From positions 1 to 59,928 of the forward strand of contig JAQVZS010000013.1 of the NCBI GenBank assembly GCA_028708075.1: a DNA stretch of 59,928 nt. Reading direction: 5' to 3'. This DNA comes from Massilibacteroides sp. (GTDB lineage Bacteria > Bacteroidota > Bacteroidia > Bacteroidales > Tannerellaceae). The first letter of the stretch is position 1; each line of letters starts with the position of its first letter. Below, piece after piece: positions 47,332 through 57,841 of the stretch. Made by a program: the position numbers and the translations under genes. The notes beneath the pieces were generated by a model. That model saw nothing but the letters and a program-made list of their open reading frames with translations, did not search any database and was not told where the DNA came from.

Positions 47332-48303
47332 ATGCAAATGCGAGAGATCATCAGTCCTGTTGATAAAGAAATGCTGAAAGCTGAATTAACCAAGGATAAA
47401 CTCTTACGGAGAACCAATAAGTCGAATAATGAAATTTATATTATTACCGCGCACGATTCGCCGAATGTGATGCGGGAAATAGGACGTTTGCGAGAGATCG
47501 CTTTCCGTTATTATGGCGGAGGAACAGGGATGGACATGGACATTGACGAATACGATACGATGGATAATGCCTACCGTCAGCTTATTGTATGGAGTCCCGA
47601 AGATGACATGATTCTGGGCGGTTATCGATTTCTTTGCGGGCCTGATGTTTGCTTTGATGAGCAAGGCAAACCTTTGTTGGCGACGGCACATTTGTTTAAT
47701 TTTTCAGAAACGTTTATTAAAGACTATTTACCTTATACGGTGGAATTGGGGCGTTCGTTTGTTACGCTTGAATACCAGTCCACCCGTGCCGGCTCAAAAG
47801 GATTGTTTGTTCTGGATAATTTATGGGATGGCTTAGGCGCTTTGTCTGTGATCGATCCGACGTTAAAATATTTTTTCGGGAAAGTGACGATGTATAATAC
47901 GTATAATACAGAAGCGCGTAACATGATTCTCTATTTTTTGAATCTGCATTTTCCCGATAAAGATCAATTAATTACGCCCGTTTTTCCGCTTCAGACCGGT
48001 ATGGATCTTAAAAAGATGGAAATTCTTTTTCCGCATAAAGATTTCAAAGAAAATTATAAGATTTTAAATATTGAAGTCCGTAAATTGGGTATAAATGTTC
48101 CGCCGCTTGTGAGTGCTTATATGAGCCTTTCACCGCGTATGCGTACGTTCGGTACTGCTATAAATCATGAATTTGGTGAAGTAGAAGAAACTGGGATCCT
48201 GATTGCCATCAACGAAATTTTGGAAGAAAAGAAGAAACGTCATATCGAAACTTATCTGAAAGAAGAGGCTCAAAGCAAGGATTTGATAAAAAATGCGGAA
48301 TAA
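47332..48303 (+). CDS. glsB: GNAT/hemolysin-like N-acyltransferase (GlsB-like)
   Basis: The protein has 323 residues. It is related to OlsB-type N-acyltransferases once called putative hemolysins. Features are IYIITAHDSPNVMREIGRL, IVWSPEDDMILGGYRFLCG, and ELGRSFVTLEYQSTRAGSKG, which holds the acyl-donor site typical of the family. It is predicted to add a fatty acid to glycine, and the adjacent O-acyltransferase would then add the second chain. It starts 18 nt after glsA in the same operon. Confidence 0.75.
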   Translation: MQMREIISPVDKEMLKAELTKDKLLRRTNKSNNEIYIITAHDSPNVMREIGRLREIAFRYYGGGTGMDMDIDEYDTMDNAYRQLIVWSPEDDMILGGYRFLCGPDVCFDEQGKPLLATAHLFNFSETFIKDYLPYTVELGRSFVTLEYQSTRAGSKGLFVLDNLWDGLGALSVIDPTLKYFFGKVTMYNTYNTEARNMILYFLNLHFPDKDQLITPVFPLQTGMDLKKMEILFPHKDFKENYKILNIEVRKLGINVPPLVSAYMSLSPRMRTFGTAINHEFGEVEETGILIAINEILEEKKKRHIETYLKEEAQSKDLIKNAE

Positions 48304-48321
48304 AACGGGAGGGTCCTATTT

Positions 48322-49104
48322 TTATTTTATATTCAGGTTGTCGGGATCGATGTCTACATTGTAAATGCTTAGTATAAGCACAAGCGCGATGAGCGCGAGA
48401 GTAGCTAAAACAGTGTAAAAAAGGATTTGGCTTAAAATACATTTGTAGATATTTTTCTTCCATGTGCCTCCTGTCAACTGTTTCATATCGTAACTCAGCA
48501 ACAAAAGATAAGTGAGCGTTAATGTGCTGTCTTTGATGAGATAAGCCGGGAAAAGCTGGTTGTATACGACGACAGCTAATTCGACAATAATAATCTGAGA
48601 GAAAAAGTAGGCCGCGATAAAACAGGTTTCTACCCAAGTAAATCGGTAGCGGACTTCTTTATACAGAATGCGGAAAGCAAAGGCTTGAAATGGAATACAG
48701 AAGGCCCACATGATTCCTCGGTTGTTCTGGAAGAAACGTACGCTTTTTGTCAAGAACAAGTTTAACGCTGGAGATATGATATCCTGCAGAAGTTCCGGTG
48801 TCGTAAAATCGCTATTTCCCCCACTCCAGAAATAAATGATCATGTAAAGCGTTGCCATGATAAAGAGCAACTGAAACGGGGCGAAAAAAGTCACGCGTTT
48901 ACCAGAAACATATTCTACCGACATACGTCCCGGATGGACAAAAAGATCAATCAACGTCCTGATTATTCCCCTGTCGATAGTGCCGAAACTCATCATCAGA
49001 CTTTGCGCTAACGATTTGTAGGTTAATTGAGAGGTCGAACTTCTCTGTCCACAATAAGGACAGTACGGCGTATTTACTTCTGAATGACAATTTTTACATT
49101 TCAT
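48322..49104 (-). CDS. DUF3667 zinc-ribbon membrane protein
   Basis: The protein has 260 residues. An N-terminal zinc ribbon is CKNCHSEVNTPYCPYCGQ (C3, C6, C14, C17). About five hydrophobic helices follow (for example FFAPFQLLFIMATLYMIIYF). This is the DUF3667 architecture of Bacteroidota, with no known activity. Its start overlaps the DUF3109 gene by 11 nt, so the two are cotranscribed. Confidence 0.85.
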   Translation of the reverse strand: MKCKNCHSEVNTPYCPYCGQRSSTSQLTYKSLAQSLMMSFGTIDRGIIRTLIDLFVHPGRMSVEYVSGKRVTFFAPFQLLFIMATLYMIIYFWSGGNSDFTTPELLQDIISPALNLFLTKSVRFFQNNRGIMWAFCIPFQAFAFRILYKEVRYRFTWVETCFIAAYFFSQIIIVELAVVVYNQLFPAYLIKDSTLTLTYLLLLSYDMKQLTGGTWKKNIYKCILSQILFYTVLATLALIALVLILSIYNVDIDPDNLNIK

Positions 49105-49681
49105 CCCTATGCTGTTTTTCCCATTCTGCAGCGACTAATTCGAGTTCAGCGTACCACGCTTCGCCGAACTTACGGATAAGAGGTTCTTTTAGGAACCGAT
49201 ATAATGGGACACCCGCTTTTTGTCCCAAAATTTCTGCCGCTTTACAAATTTTCCATTTATTGTAGTTCAGTGCACTGAATGTCTTATATTTTGCAACTCG
49301 TATCGGATAAAGGTGACAAGATATAGGTTTGTAAAAATCGATACGCCCTTCACGATATGCTTTTTCAATTGCACATTTACAGATATTGTTTTCGTCATAG
49401 AACGTAAAAACACAATCCCGCCCGTTCACTAAAGATGTGACTATTTCTCCGTCTTCATCCACATAGCCGATGCCTTGTTTTTCGATCACCGTTTTTGCTT
49501 CCGGCGAAAGATCTTCCCAAATTAAGGGAAGCAGTTTTTTTAAGAGATGATATTCCTGTTTTTCAAGCGGAGCTCCTGAATCGCCTTCTACGCAACAAGC
49601 TCCTTTGCATTGCGACAGATCACAGACAAAGGCCTTTTCGACAATGTCTAAACTTACCAGCGTCTCTTTAATTTGAATCAT
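49094..49681 (-). CDS. DUF3109 cysteine-rich protein
   Basis: The protein has 195 residues and no signal peptide or membrane helix. It has a set of conserved cysteines: CDLSQCKGACC near residues 20-30, CVFTF, CKCAIEK and ISCHLYP. The pattern matches DUF3109, which resembles the YkgJ-type metal/Fe-S binding arrangement. No biochemical role is established. It is upstream of and overlapping the DUF3667 gene and follows gpmI across a perfect palindrome. Confidence 0.88.
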   Translation of the reverse strand: MIQIKETLVSLDIVEKAFVCDLSQCKGACCVEGDSGAPLEKQEYHLLKKLLPLIWEDLSPEAKTVIEKQGIGYVDEDGEIVTSLVNGRDCVFTFYDENNICKCAIEKAYREGRIDFYKPISCHLYPIRVAKYKTFSALNYNKWKICKAAEILGQKAGVPLYRFLKEPLIRKFGEAWYAELELVAAEWEKQHRDEM

Positions 49682-49699
49682 ACACGTTGAATAGCGTTT

Positions 49700-49735
49700 T
49701 TTCTTTTAGAGACACTTTTGTGTCTCTAAAAGAAA
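49700..49735. repeat. Perfect 16-bp inverted repeat between gpmI and DUF3109
   Basis: TTTCTTTTAGAGACAC (49700-49715), TTTT, GTGTCTCTAAAAGAAA (49720-49735) is a perfect palindrome. Neither strand has a T-run after the stem, so it is not a standard terminator. It ends 19 nt before the DUF3109 start. Confidence 0.75.
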
Positions 49736-49741
49736 GGTCTG

Positions 49742-51265
49742 TCATTTTATCAGTGAATGTCCGGTCATTTCCGTCGGTTTGGGCAATCCTATGATCTGCA
49801 GGATAGAAGGTGCCACATCTGCCAGAATTCCGTTTTCAACTTTTGCATCTTTACGTTTGGTTACATACACAAACGGTACCGGGTTTAATGAGTGCGCCGT
49901 ATTCGGACTTCCATCCGCATTGACGGCATTGTCCGCATTTCCGTGGTCGGCGATGATAATCACTTCGTATCCATTGACTTTCGCAGCTTCTACCGTGTCG
50001 CGCAGACAAGCATCAACAGCGACAACTGCCTTTTCTATCGCTTCGTATACCCCGGTATGCCCTACCATGTCTCCGTTTGCGTAATTACAGATAATGCAGT
50101 CGTATTTCCCGGTTTTGATCGCTTCCACTAATTTATCTTTTACTTCGTAGGCGCTCATTTCCGGCTTCAGGTCGTATGTTGCTACTTTTGGAGAAGGAAC
50201 GAGGATGCGGTCTTCCCCTTCGAAAGGAGCTTCCCTTCCGCCATTGAAGAAAAAGGTGACGTGTGCATACTTTTCTGTTTCGGCGATATGCAATTGTGTT
50301 TTCTTTTGTGCAGCTAAGCATTCTCCTAACGTGTTTTCTACATTCTCTTTATTGAAAAGAATATGTAAACCCTTGAACTTGGCGTCGTACGGCGTCATGC
50401 AAAAAAAGTGCAATCCGGGGATTGTTTTCATTCCGGCTTCCGGCATATCTTGTTGTGTCAGTACGACGGTCAACTCTTTCGCACGGTCGTTCCGGTAGTT
50501 GAAGAAGATTACGACGTCGCCTTCTTCGATTATTGCTATCGGTTTGCCGTTTTCGGTATGTACGATCGGCTTGATAAATTCGTCAGTTACTCCTTCAGCA
50601 TACGAGTCTTCCACCGCTTTGATCATGCATTCCGCCGTTTTTCCCTTGCCGTAGACAAGCAGATTGTAGGCTTCTTTGACGCGTTCCCAACGTTTGTCCC
50701 GATCCATTGCGTAATACCGTCCGATGATAGAAGCTATTTTTCCTCCGGTCGTTTCTAAATGCTTTTCTAATTTTTCGATAAAGCTTTTACCACTTTTCGG
50801 ATCTGTATCGCGACCGTCCATAAAACAATGAACATATGCTTTCGTGATTCCGTATGTTTTTGCTATCTCGGTCAATTTAAACAGATGTTCCAGAGAACTG
50901 TGTACGCCTCCGTCAGATACTAATCCGAGAAAATGGATGTTTTTATTATTTTCTTTTGCATAGCTGTAAGCACGTTTAATTTCCGGATTTTCCAGAATCG
51001 TATTTTCGCGGCAGGCAATGTTAATCTTTACCAAATCTTGATAGACAACACGTCCTGCGCCGATATTCAAATGACCCACTTCCGAGTTTCCCATTTGCCC
51101 GTCAGGCAGACCCACATTCTCGCCCGAAGCTTGTAACTGCGAATTTGGATAGTCTTTTAAAAGGCTGTCCCAGTAAGGCGTAGGCGTCGAAAAAACAACA
51201 TCTCCCTTACTATGGTTGCCGATTCCCCAACCGTCGCAAATAATTAAGAGTGCTTTCTTGCTCAT
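49742..51265 (-). CDS. gpmI: Cofactor-independent 2,3-bisphosphoglycerate mutase
   Basis: This 507-residue glycolytic mutase interconverts 3- and 2-phosphoglycerate without a 2,3-BPG cofactor. It belongs to the alkaline-phosphatase superfamily. [20 protein letters not shown] opens with the metal-binding Asp. [19 protein letters not shown] holds the phosphoserine Ser and conserved Asn/Glu. [12 protein letters not shown] and [10 protein letters not shown] are further metal-site motifs. A minus-strand -7 box (TATCTTTG at 51315-51308) lies upstream, beyond a short leader. Confidence 0.97.
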   Translation of the reverse strand: MSKKALLIICDGWGIGNHSKGDVVFSTPTPYWDSLLKDYPNSQLQASGENVGLPDGQMGNSEVGHLNIGAGRVVYQDLVKINIACRENTILENPEIKRAYSYAKENNKNIHFLGLVSDGGVHSSLEHLFKLTEIAKTYGITKAYVHCFMDGRDTDPKSGKSFIEKLEKHLETTGGKIASIIGRYYAMDRDKRWERVKEAYNLLVYGKGKTAECMIKAVEDSYAEGVTDEFIKPIVHTENGKPIAIIEEGDVVIFFNYRNDRAKELTVVLTQQDMPEAGMKTIPGLHFFCMTPYDAKFKGLHILFNKENVENTLGECLAAQKKTQLHIAETEKYAHVTFFFNGGREAPFEGEDRILVPSPKVATYDLKPEMSAYEVKDKLVEAIKTGKYDCIICNYANGDMVGHTGVYEAIEKAVVAVDACLRDTVEAAKVNGYEVIIIADHGNADNAVNADGSPNTAHSLNPVPFVYVTKRKDAKVENGILADVAPSILQIIGLPKPTEMTGHSLIK

Positions 51266-51307
51266 AATTCTGAATTCTATTTTAGTTTGCTATTCGTTTA
51301 ATCGGCG

Positions 51308-51315
51308 CAAAGATA
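51308..51315 (-). promoter_or_regulatory. Candidate gpmI -7 box
   Basis: On the minus strand this reads TATCTTTG, the Bacteroidota -7 consensus, 42 nt upstream of the gpmI ATG. Confidence 0.5.
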
Positions 51316-51368
51316 GAGATTTCCGGCGTATTAATTGTCGGGCATTTTCTATTACTTTTGTTTTTGTG

Positions 51369-52067
51369 ATGGAACAGAAAATACAAGACCGGGAATTAGG
51401 ACTTATTACGCTGCGTTGGAGTGTGAAAGCGAAATATTATGCGTTAAAAATTTCTAACGGGCAGATTATTGCTGTTCTTCCGGCTGGCGGAGATGAAAAG
51501 CAAATGCTCGCTTTTATTGAGGAAAAACGTCCGGAGTTGAAAAAGGCGTTGGAGAAACGTCCGCCGAAAGCGCTCTTGGACGAATCGACCGATTGGCTGA
51601 CGAAGACATTTCGTCTGCATATTTTTCGTACGGATAGGCTTAATTATTATATGAAGCTCGAAACCGGCGTGTTGCATATCGCTTGCCCCCGCGAAACCGA
51701 CTTCACAAAAGAATCTGTTCAGTGTGTGTTGCAGGATTTGCTGGGAAGAGCGTTATTGCATGAAGCAAATCGTGTTTTGCCGTTTAGGCTGCGTGAATTG
51801 GCCCGGATATATGGTCTTACGTTTTTATCCGTGCGGATTTCCAAAACAAAAAGTTGCTGGGGAAGCTGTAATCGGCGAAAAGAAATTGCTCTTTCCCGTT
51901 CGCTTATGCTTTTGCCGGATCATTTGATCGATTATGTGCTTCTACACGAACTTTGCCATACGATTGAGATGAGTCATAACGAACGCTTTTGGCGTCTGAT
52001 GGACCGGGTAACCGACGGAAAGACGAAAGTATTACGGGTGGAATTAAAAAAATATCATACCGTTTGA
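51369..52067 (+). CDS. YgjP/SprT-like zinc metallopeptidase (M48-type)
   Basis: The protein has 232 residues from the ATG at 51369. An open frame back to 51216 crosses the gpmI start and its promoter and is rejected. The zinc motif is HELCHTIEMSHNERFW (HExxH with a following conserved His). KSCWGSCNRRKEIALS is the other family signature. Such proteins are of unknown substrate and often called DUF45 or WLM peptidases. It is divergent from gpmI. Confidence 0.88.
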   Translation: MEQKIQDRELGLITLRWSVKAKYYALKISNGQIIAVLPAGGDEKQMLAFIEEKRPELKKALEKRPPKALLDESTDWLTKTFRLHIFRTDRLNYYMKLETGVLHIACPRETDFTKESVQCVLQDLLGRALLHEANRVLPFRLRELARIYGLTFLSVRISKTKSCWGSCNRRKEIALSRSLMLLPDHLIDYVLLHELCHTIEMSHNERFWRLMDRVTDGKTKVLRVELKKYHTV

Positions 52068-52314
52068 CCCGGAAGAACAATGAATCCCGTGTTTGGATTA
52101 TGATTTCTGATATTTTGTAGGTGTTTTTCCGAATTCGGACTTTTTGTTTCTCTAATCCGGTTCGTTGGTGCTGGCTGCGATGCAGGATTTTTGCCGTTTT
52201 GTGCGCGTGTCTTTTGAAAATGGTGTTTTTTGTAATAAATTCACAATAAATATGCATACTTGCAGATAATTATATACTTTTGGGGGCTAATTTTTATCGT
52301 TTTAATAAAACAAC

Positions 52315-53775
52315 ATGGGAAACACTAATCAAAAGATCAAGTTTTACAGTGGCGAGAATATTCCGTTGGAATTGCATAAAGTACGTATAGTTCAAAAACT
52401 TCATTTAGTCCCCATCGAAAGACGGCTTGAGGCATTGTATGAAGCGGGTTTTAATACGTTTCGCCTGAGCACTAAGGATGTATTTCTGGATATGTTGACC
52501 GACAGTGGTACGAACGCGATGAGTGATCATCAGTTGGCTGCTATGATGGAGGCAGACGATGCGTACGCCGGTTCGCAGAGTTTTGACCGTTATCAGAAAG
52601 CGGTCGAGGAGGTCCTGGGTAAAAAATATTTGTTGCCGGTTCATCAGGGGCGTGCTGCGGAGAATGTTATCAGTAACGCATTGGTGAAAAAGGGGAGTGT
52701 GGTGCCGATGAACTACCATTTTACCACGGCGTTAGCGCACATCACACAGTATGGCGGGAAAATCGAAGAATTGCTTTATGACGAAGCGTATGTGATCAAT
52801 AGCAAGCATCCGTTCAAGGGGAATATGAATATTGAGAAGTTGGAGGATTGTATTCAACGGCACGGAGTGTCGAAGATCCCTTATATCCGTGTGGAGGCGT
52901 CGACGAATCTGATCGGTGGACAGCCTTTTTCGATCGCGAACCTGAGGGAGGTGCGGGCGGTTGCCGACAAGTATGGAATTCGTTTGGTGCTTGACGCGAG
53001 TCTACTGGGCGAAAACGCCTGGCTGGTAAAACAGCGTGAGCCGGAGTTTAAGGACGCCTCGATGAAGGATATTATCCAACTCATGACAGGTATGGCTGAT
53101 TTGGTTTATTTCTCAGCGCGCAAATTGAGTTCTGCACGGGGTGGAGGTATTTGTACGAACGACGTAGCATTATTTAAAGAGTTACAACCTCTGATTCCGT
53201 TGTTTGAGGGTTTCCTTACGTATGGTGGAATGTCGGTCCGCGAAGTGGAAGCGATCGCCGTCGGACTTTATGAGACGTTGGACGAAACGATGATTTGTCA
53301 GAGTCCGCAGTATATTGAATATTTGGTGAATGCATTAGATCGTAAAGGCATCCCGGTGGTAACGCCTGCTGGTGTATTGGGATGTCATGTCGATGCGATG
53401 CGCGTTTGCGAACATATTCCGCAGACGGCCTACCCGGCAGGAGCTTTGGCGGCTGCTTTCTTCCTGATTTCCGGTGTGAGAGGGATGGAGCGCGGCTCTG
53501 TGTCGAATCAACGGGACGAAGATGGAAACGAGACGTACGCTGATATGGAATTGTTGCGTCTGGCAGTTCCCCGTAGAGTTTTCACCCTTTCGCAAATTAA
53601 GTATGTGGAAGATCGTATGACTTGGTTGTATGAAAATCGTCACCTGATTGGCGGATTGAAGTTTGTTGACGAGCCGCCTGTCCTGCGTTTCTTTATGGGA
53701 GGACTTGCGCCGTTGACTGACTGGCCAGAGAAATTAATGTCGAAGTTTAGAGAAGATTTTGGAGATAGTCTGTAA
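52315..53775 (+). CDS. tnaA: Tryptophanase/tyrosine phenol-lyase family PLP lyase
   Basis: The protein has 486 residues of the beta-eliminating lyase family. The PLP-binding Lys is K270 in FSARKLSSARGGG, and the D227 that contacts the PLP nitrogen is in VLDASLLGENAW. LTDSGTNAMS, ADDAYAGSQSF and LPVHQGRAAENVI match the N-terminal family motifs. E. coli TnaA has DSARFAEN, so the PLP-contact Arg is Leu (L230) here. Length is like tryptophanase (about 470). Substrate (Trp, Tyr or another amino acid) cannot be set. No tnaC-like leader peptide is seen in 52068-52314. A strong terminator follows. Confidence 0.85.
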   Translation: MGNTNQKIKFYSGENIPLELHKVRIVQKLHLVPIERRLEALYEAGFNTFRLSTKDVFLDMLTDSGTNAMSDHQLAAMMEADDAYAGSQSFDRYQKAVEEVLGKKYLLPVHQGRAAENVISNALVKKGSVVPMNYHFTTALAHITQYGGKIEELLYDEAYVINSKHPFKGNMNIEKLEDCIQRHGVSKIPYIRVEASTNLIGGQPFSIANLREVRAVADKYGIRLVLDASLLGENAWLVKQREPEFKDASMKDIIQLMTGMADLVYFSARKLSSARGGGICTNDVALFKELQPLIPLFEGFLTYGGMSVREVEAIAVGLYETLDETMICQSPQYIEYLVNALDRKGIPVVTPAGVLGCHVDAMRVCEHIPQTAYPAGALAAAFFLISGVRGMERGSVSNQRDEDGNETYADMELLRLAVPRRVFTLSQIKYVEDRMTWLYENRHLIGGLKFVDEPPVLRFFMGGLAPLTDWPEKLMSKFREDFGDSL

Positions 53776-53780
53776 TAAAA

Positions 53781-53811
53781 AACAACGCCCGGTAACGGGC
53801 GTTGTTTTTTA
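53781..53811. terminator. Bidirectional terminator between tnaA and the HMA gene
   Basis: ACAACGCCCG (53783-53792), GTAA, CGGGCGTTGT (53797-53806) is a perfect stem with a T-run on the plus side and an A-run on the other, serving both convergent genes. Confidence 0.85.
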
Positions 53812-54012
53812 TTCTGCCGGATAACCGATACTCTTCAACTTCTCCACCAGTGCATCCTCTGTAATTTCTTCCGTATGATCCACCGAGATTACCTTATTCG
53901 CAAGATCTACACTCACTCCATAGACCCCCGGGATCACGCCAATTCCCTTACCTATCGCTCTCGCGCATCCTGCGCATTGAATACTCTTTACTTTAATTTC
54001 TGTTTTCATCAT
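53809..54012 (-). CDS. Heavy-metal-associated (HMA) domain protein
   Basis: The free-standing HMA domain has 66-67 residues with the metal site IQCAGCARAIGKGI (CxxC). The fold continues with PGVYGVSVDLANKVISV and DALVEKLKSIGYPAE. It resembles CopZ-type copper chaperones. Two adjacent ATGs (54012 and 54009) exist. No P-type ATPase is next to it, so its partner is unknown. It is divergent from the 22-bp repeat array and the ABC-F gene. Confidence 0.88.
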   Translation of the reverse strand: MMKTEIKVKSIQCAGCARAIGKGIGVIPGVYGVSVDLANKVISVDHTEEITEDALVEKLKSIGYPAE

Positions 54013-54146
54013 CCTAATTTATTGAGATTTATTCTTAGAACAAACGAAGTTATAACTTGTTCCGATAAAACAATCTTACCATTCTGAACAAATTTTTTAA
54101 CCGTTCCGATCAAACTTATATTTTTTATCGATCAAACTTTTGTTAA

Positions 54147-54234
54147 ACAGTTGTCGAAAATAATTACTACAATTGTCAAAAATAATTACTACAATTGTCA
54201 AAAATAATTACCATAGTTGTCAAAATAATAATCT
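54147..54234 (+). repeat. Array B: four 22-bp tandem units, core ACAATTGTCA
   Basis: Units start at 54147, 54169, 54191 and 54213 and begin ACAGTTGTCG, ACAATTGTCA, ACAATTGTCA and ATAGTTGTCA. Each continues with AAAATAATTAC-type sequence. Directly after the fourth comes TTCTCGAAGCAAAAAAA (54235-54251), nearly the same as the tail of array A. It lies about 110 nt before the ABC-F ATG in a 334-nt spacer with no gene. Confidence 0.8.
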
Positions 54235-54305
54235 TTCTCGAAGCAAAAAAAGTTTTCTCCTGATGATTAAAAAAATACGTCGCGATCAGTTGCCCATATT
54301 TTTCG

Positions 54306-54313
54306 TACCTTTG
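54306..54313 (+). promoter_or_regulatory. Candidate -7 box of the ABC-F gene
   Basis: TACCTTTG matches TAnnTTTG, 33 nt before the ATG. No clear -33 TTTG is found at the right distance. Confidence 0.5.
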
Positions 54314-54325
54314 CATATTCAATAG

Positions 54326-55963
<1,638 letters not shown>

Positions 55964-56003
55964 ACCCTTCCCGAATGTGGGTCGGCGATACATTTTGACG
56001 AAT

Positions 56004-57839
56004 ATGAAACAAAGACTGTTTTTTCTGTTCGGTGTTTTTCTATCCTGGATCTTGATTTTCGCTATTCAGAAACCGTTCTTTTTATTGTATAATCATGCGC
56101 TCGCTGCTCATCATTCGTTTGCCGAGTTTTTGCAGGTTATTGTGCACGGCTTGAAATTGGACGCGACGATGGCAGGTTATCTGACGGTGCTTCCGCTTTT
56201 ACTCACGATTATATCGGTTTGGTATAGTGGAAAACGGTTACATACTGTGCTAAATGTGTATTTCGCGTTTGTGGGAGCGATTGTCGCTCTCATCTTTTCG
56301 GTCGACGAAGCTTTGTATGCTTATTGGAATTTCCGGCTCGACTCCACAGTCTTTTTTTATTTGGAATCTCCTACTAATGCGATGGCGAGTGTGCCTCTTC
56401 TCACTTTTTTCGTCCAGTCGGTGAAGATCGTGGGAGTCGCTATTTTGCTCTATTTCTGGTTTGGGCGTTTTATCGTGCCGCTTTTTCCGTTCGTGCCCGC
56501 GAAAGGCAAGCTGAGGGTGGTGGCTGTTCAGTTGTTGCTGGGCGGTTTGCTGTTTATCGTGATTCGGGGAGGCGTGACGACTTCGACCGCTAATGTGGGT
56601 ATGGTTTATTTTAGTAAGGATCAGTTTTTGAACCATGCAGCGATCAATCCCTGTTTTAGCCTGCTGACCTCTCTCAGCAAGCCGCAGGATTTCTCGTCCG
56701 AGTTCCATTTTTTCGTGGAGGAAAAACGCCGGGCGTTGGTCGACCCCCTTTATCCGGAAGCTTCCGGGGAATCTTTTCCCGATAGTTGCCGTCTACTGAA
56801 GACGAATCGCCCGAATATCCTAATGGTGATTTTGGAAGGTTTCTCCGCTAATGTGGTAGAAGCCGTCGGTGGTGTGAGCGGTGTTACGCCGAATTTGAAT
56901 CGCCTCGCCAAAGAGGGGGTTTTGTTTCGGAATATGTATGGTAATTCGTTTAGAACAGATCGTGGATTGGTGTCGGCACTCAACGGGTATCTGGCACAAC
57001 CGACTACTTCCATCATGAAATACCCTGCCAAAAGTCAGACGCTTCCCTCCATTGCAAAAGAACTGCGCGGACGGGGATATCATACAGACGTGTTGTATGG
57101 TGGTGACATCAATTTCACGAACATGCGGAGTTTCTTTTTTAACTCGGGCTATGACCGTCTGACTTCCGATGTGGATTTTCCGCTTGCCAGTCGGCTGAGC
57201 AAATGGGGGGCTAACGACGATGTCACTTTCGAATGGTTGTATGGTGATATCATGACTAAAAAACAATCGCCGTGGTTTACCACTTTTCTGACGTTGAGCA
57301 GCCACGAACCCTTTAAAGTACCGTATCAACGGCTGGAACATCTGTACTTGAATTCAGTGGCCTTCACGGATAGTTGTTTAGGGCATTTTGTAGACGATCT
57401 GAAAGCGACCCCGGCCTGGGACGATCTGTTGATCGTGTTTGTCTCGGATCATGGCTTCCGCTATCCGGAAACCTTGAAAGAGTATGACCCCGGACGCTAT
57501 CATATTCCCTGCATTTGGGTAGGAGGAGCGATCGAACGTCCGCGAGTGTTCGACGAATACATCAATCAGACGGATCTTGCGGCGACTCTGCTGGCGCAGT
57601 TGGGGCTTCGCAATCCGGGATTCCTTTTCAGTCGGAATTTCTTCGATCCTGCTTATCCCCGGTTCGCCTTTTACACCTTCAATAATGGTTTCGGCTTCAT
57701 CGACAGTACCGGCGTTTCGGTGTACGACAATGCTGCCGGAATACCTTTGCTCGAAGCGCCCGAAGCTGGAAGCGCTTCCCGATTGGAAAAAGGGAAAGCG
57801 ATTTTACAAACCTTATACGAAGATTTGGACAAGCGCTGA
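56004..57839 (+). CDS. LTA synthase-like membrane sulfatase/phosphoglycerol transferase
   Basis: The protein has 611 residues from the ATG at 56004 (an in-frame GTG at 55977 is less likely). About five membrane helices occupy the first 200 residues. The extracytoplasmic sulfatase-type domain follows, with NILMVILEGFSAN (metal Glu), FRTDRGLVS (nucleophile Thr), and VFVSDHGFRYP (metal Asp-His). This matches the LtaS/OpgB group, which transfers phosphoglycerol or related headgroups to envelope glycans. Substrate in this organism is unknown. It follows the ABC-F gene by about 40 nt. Confidence 0.9.
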   Translation: MKQRLFFLFGVFLSWILIFAIQKPFFLLYNHALAAHHSFAEFLQVIVHGLKLDATMAGYLTVLPLLLTIISVWYSGKRLHTVLNVYFAFVGAIVALIFSVDEALYAYWNFRLDSTVFFYLESPTNAMASVPLLTFFVQSVKIVGVAILLYFWFGRFIVPLFPFVPAKGKLRVVAVQLLLGGLLFIVIRGGVTTSTANVGMVYFSKDQFLNHAAINPCFSLLTSLSKPQDFSSEFHFFVEEKRRALVDPLYPEASGESFPDSCRLLKTNRPNILMVILEGFSANVVEAVGGVSGVTPNLNRLAKEGVLFRNMYGNSFRTDRGLVSALNGYLAQPTTSIMKYPAKSQTLPSIAKELRGRGYHTDVLYGGDINFTNMRSFFFNSGYDRLTSDVDFPLASRLSKWGANDDVTFEWLYGDIMTKKQSPWFTTFLTLSSHEPFKVPYQRLEHLYLNSVAFTDSCLGHFVDDLKATPAWDDLLIVFVSDHGFRYPETLKEYDPGRYHIPCIWVGGAIERPRVFDEYINQTDLAATLLAQLGLRNPGFLFSRNFFDPAYPRFAFYTFNNGFGFIDSTGVSVYDNAAGIPLLEAPEAGSASRLEKGKAILQTLYEDLDKR

Positions 57840-57841
57840 AC

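Noticed and set aside
49700-49735. Simple terminator for gpmI
   Set aside because: No T-run follows the stem on the minus strand, where gpmI is transcribed.
51216-51368. Upstream extension of the YgjP-like frame across the gpmI start
   Set aside because: It overlaps the gpmI coding start and promoter on the other strand, and the ATG at 51369 fits the family's length better.
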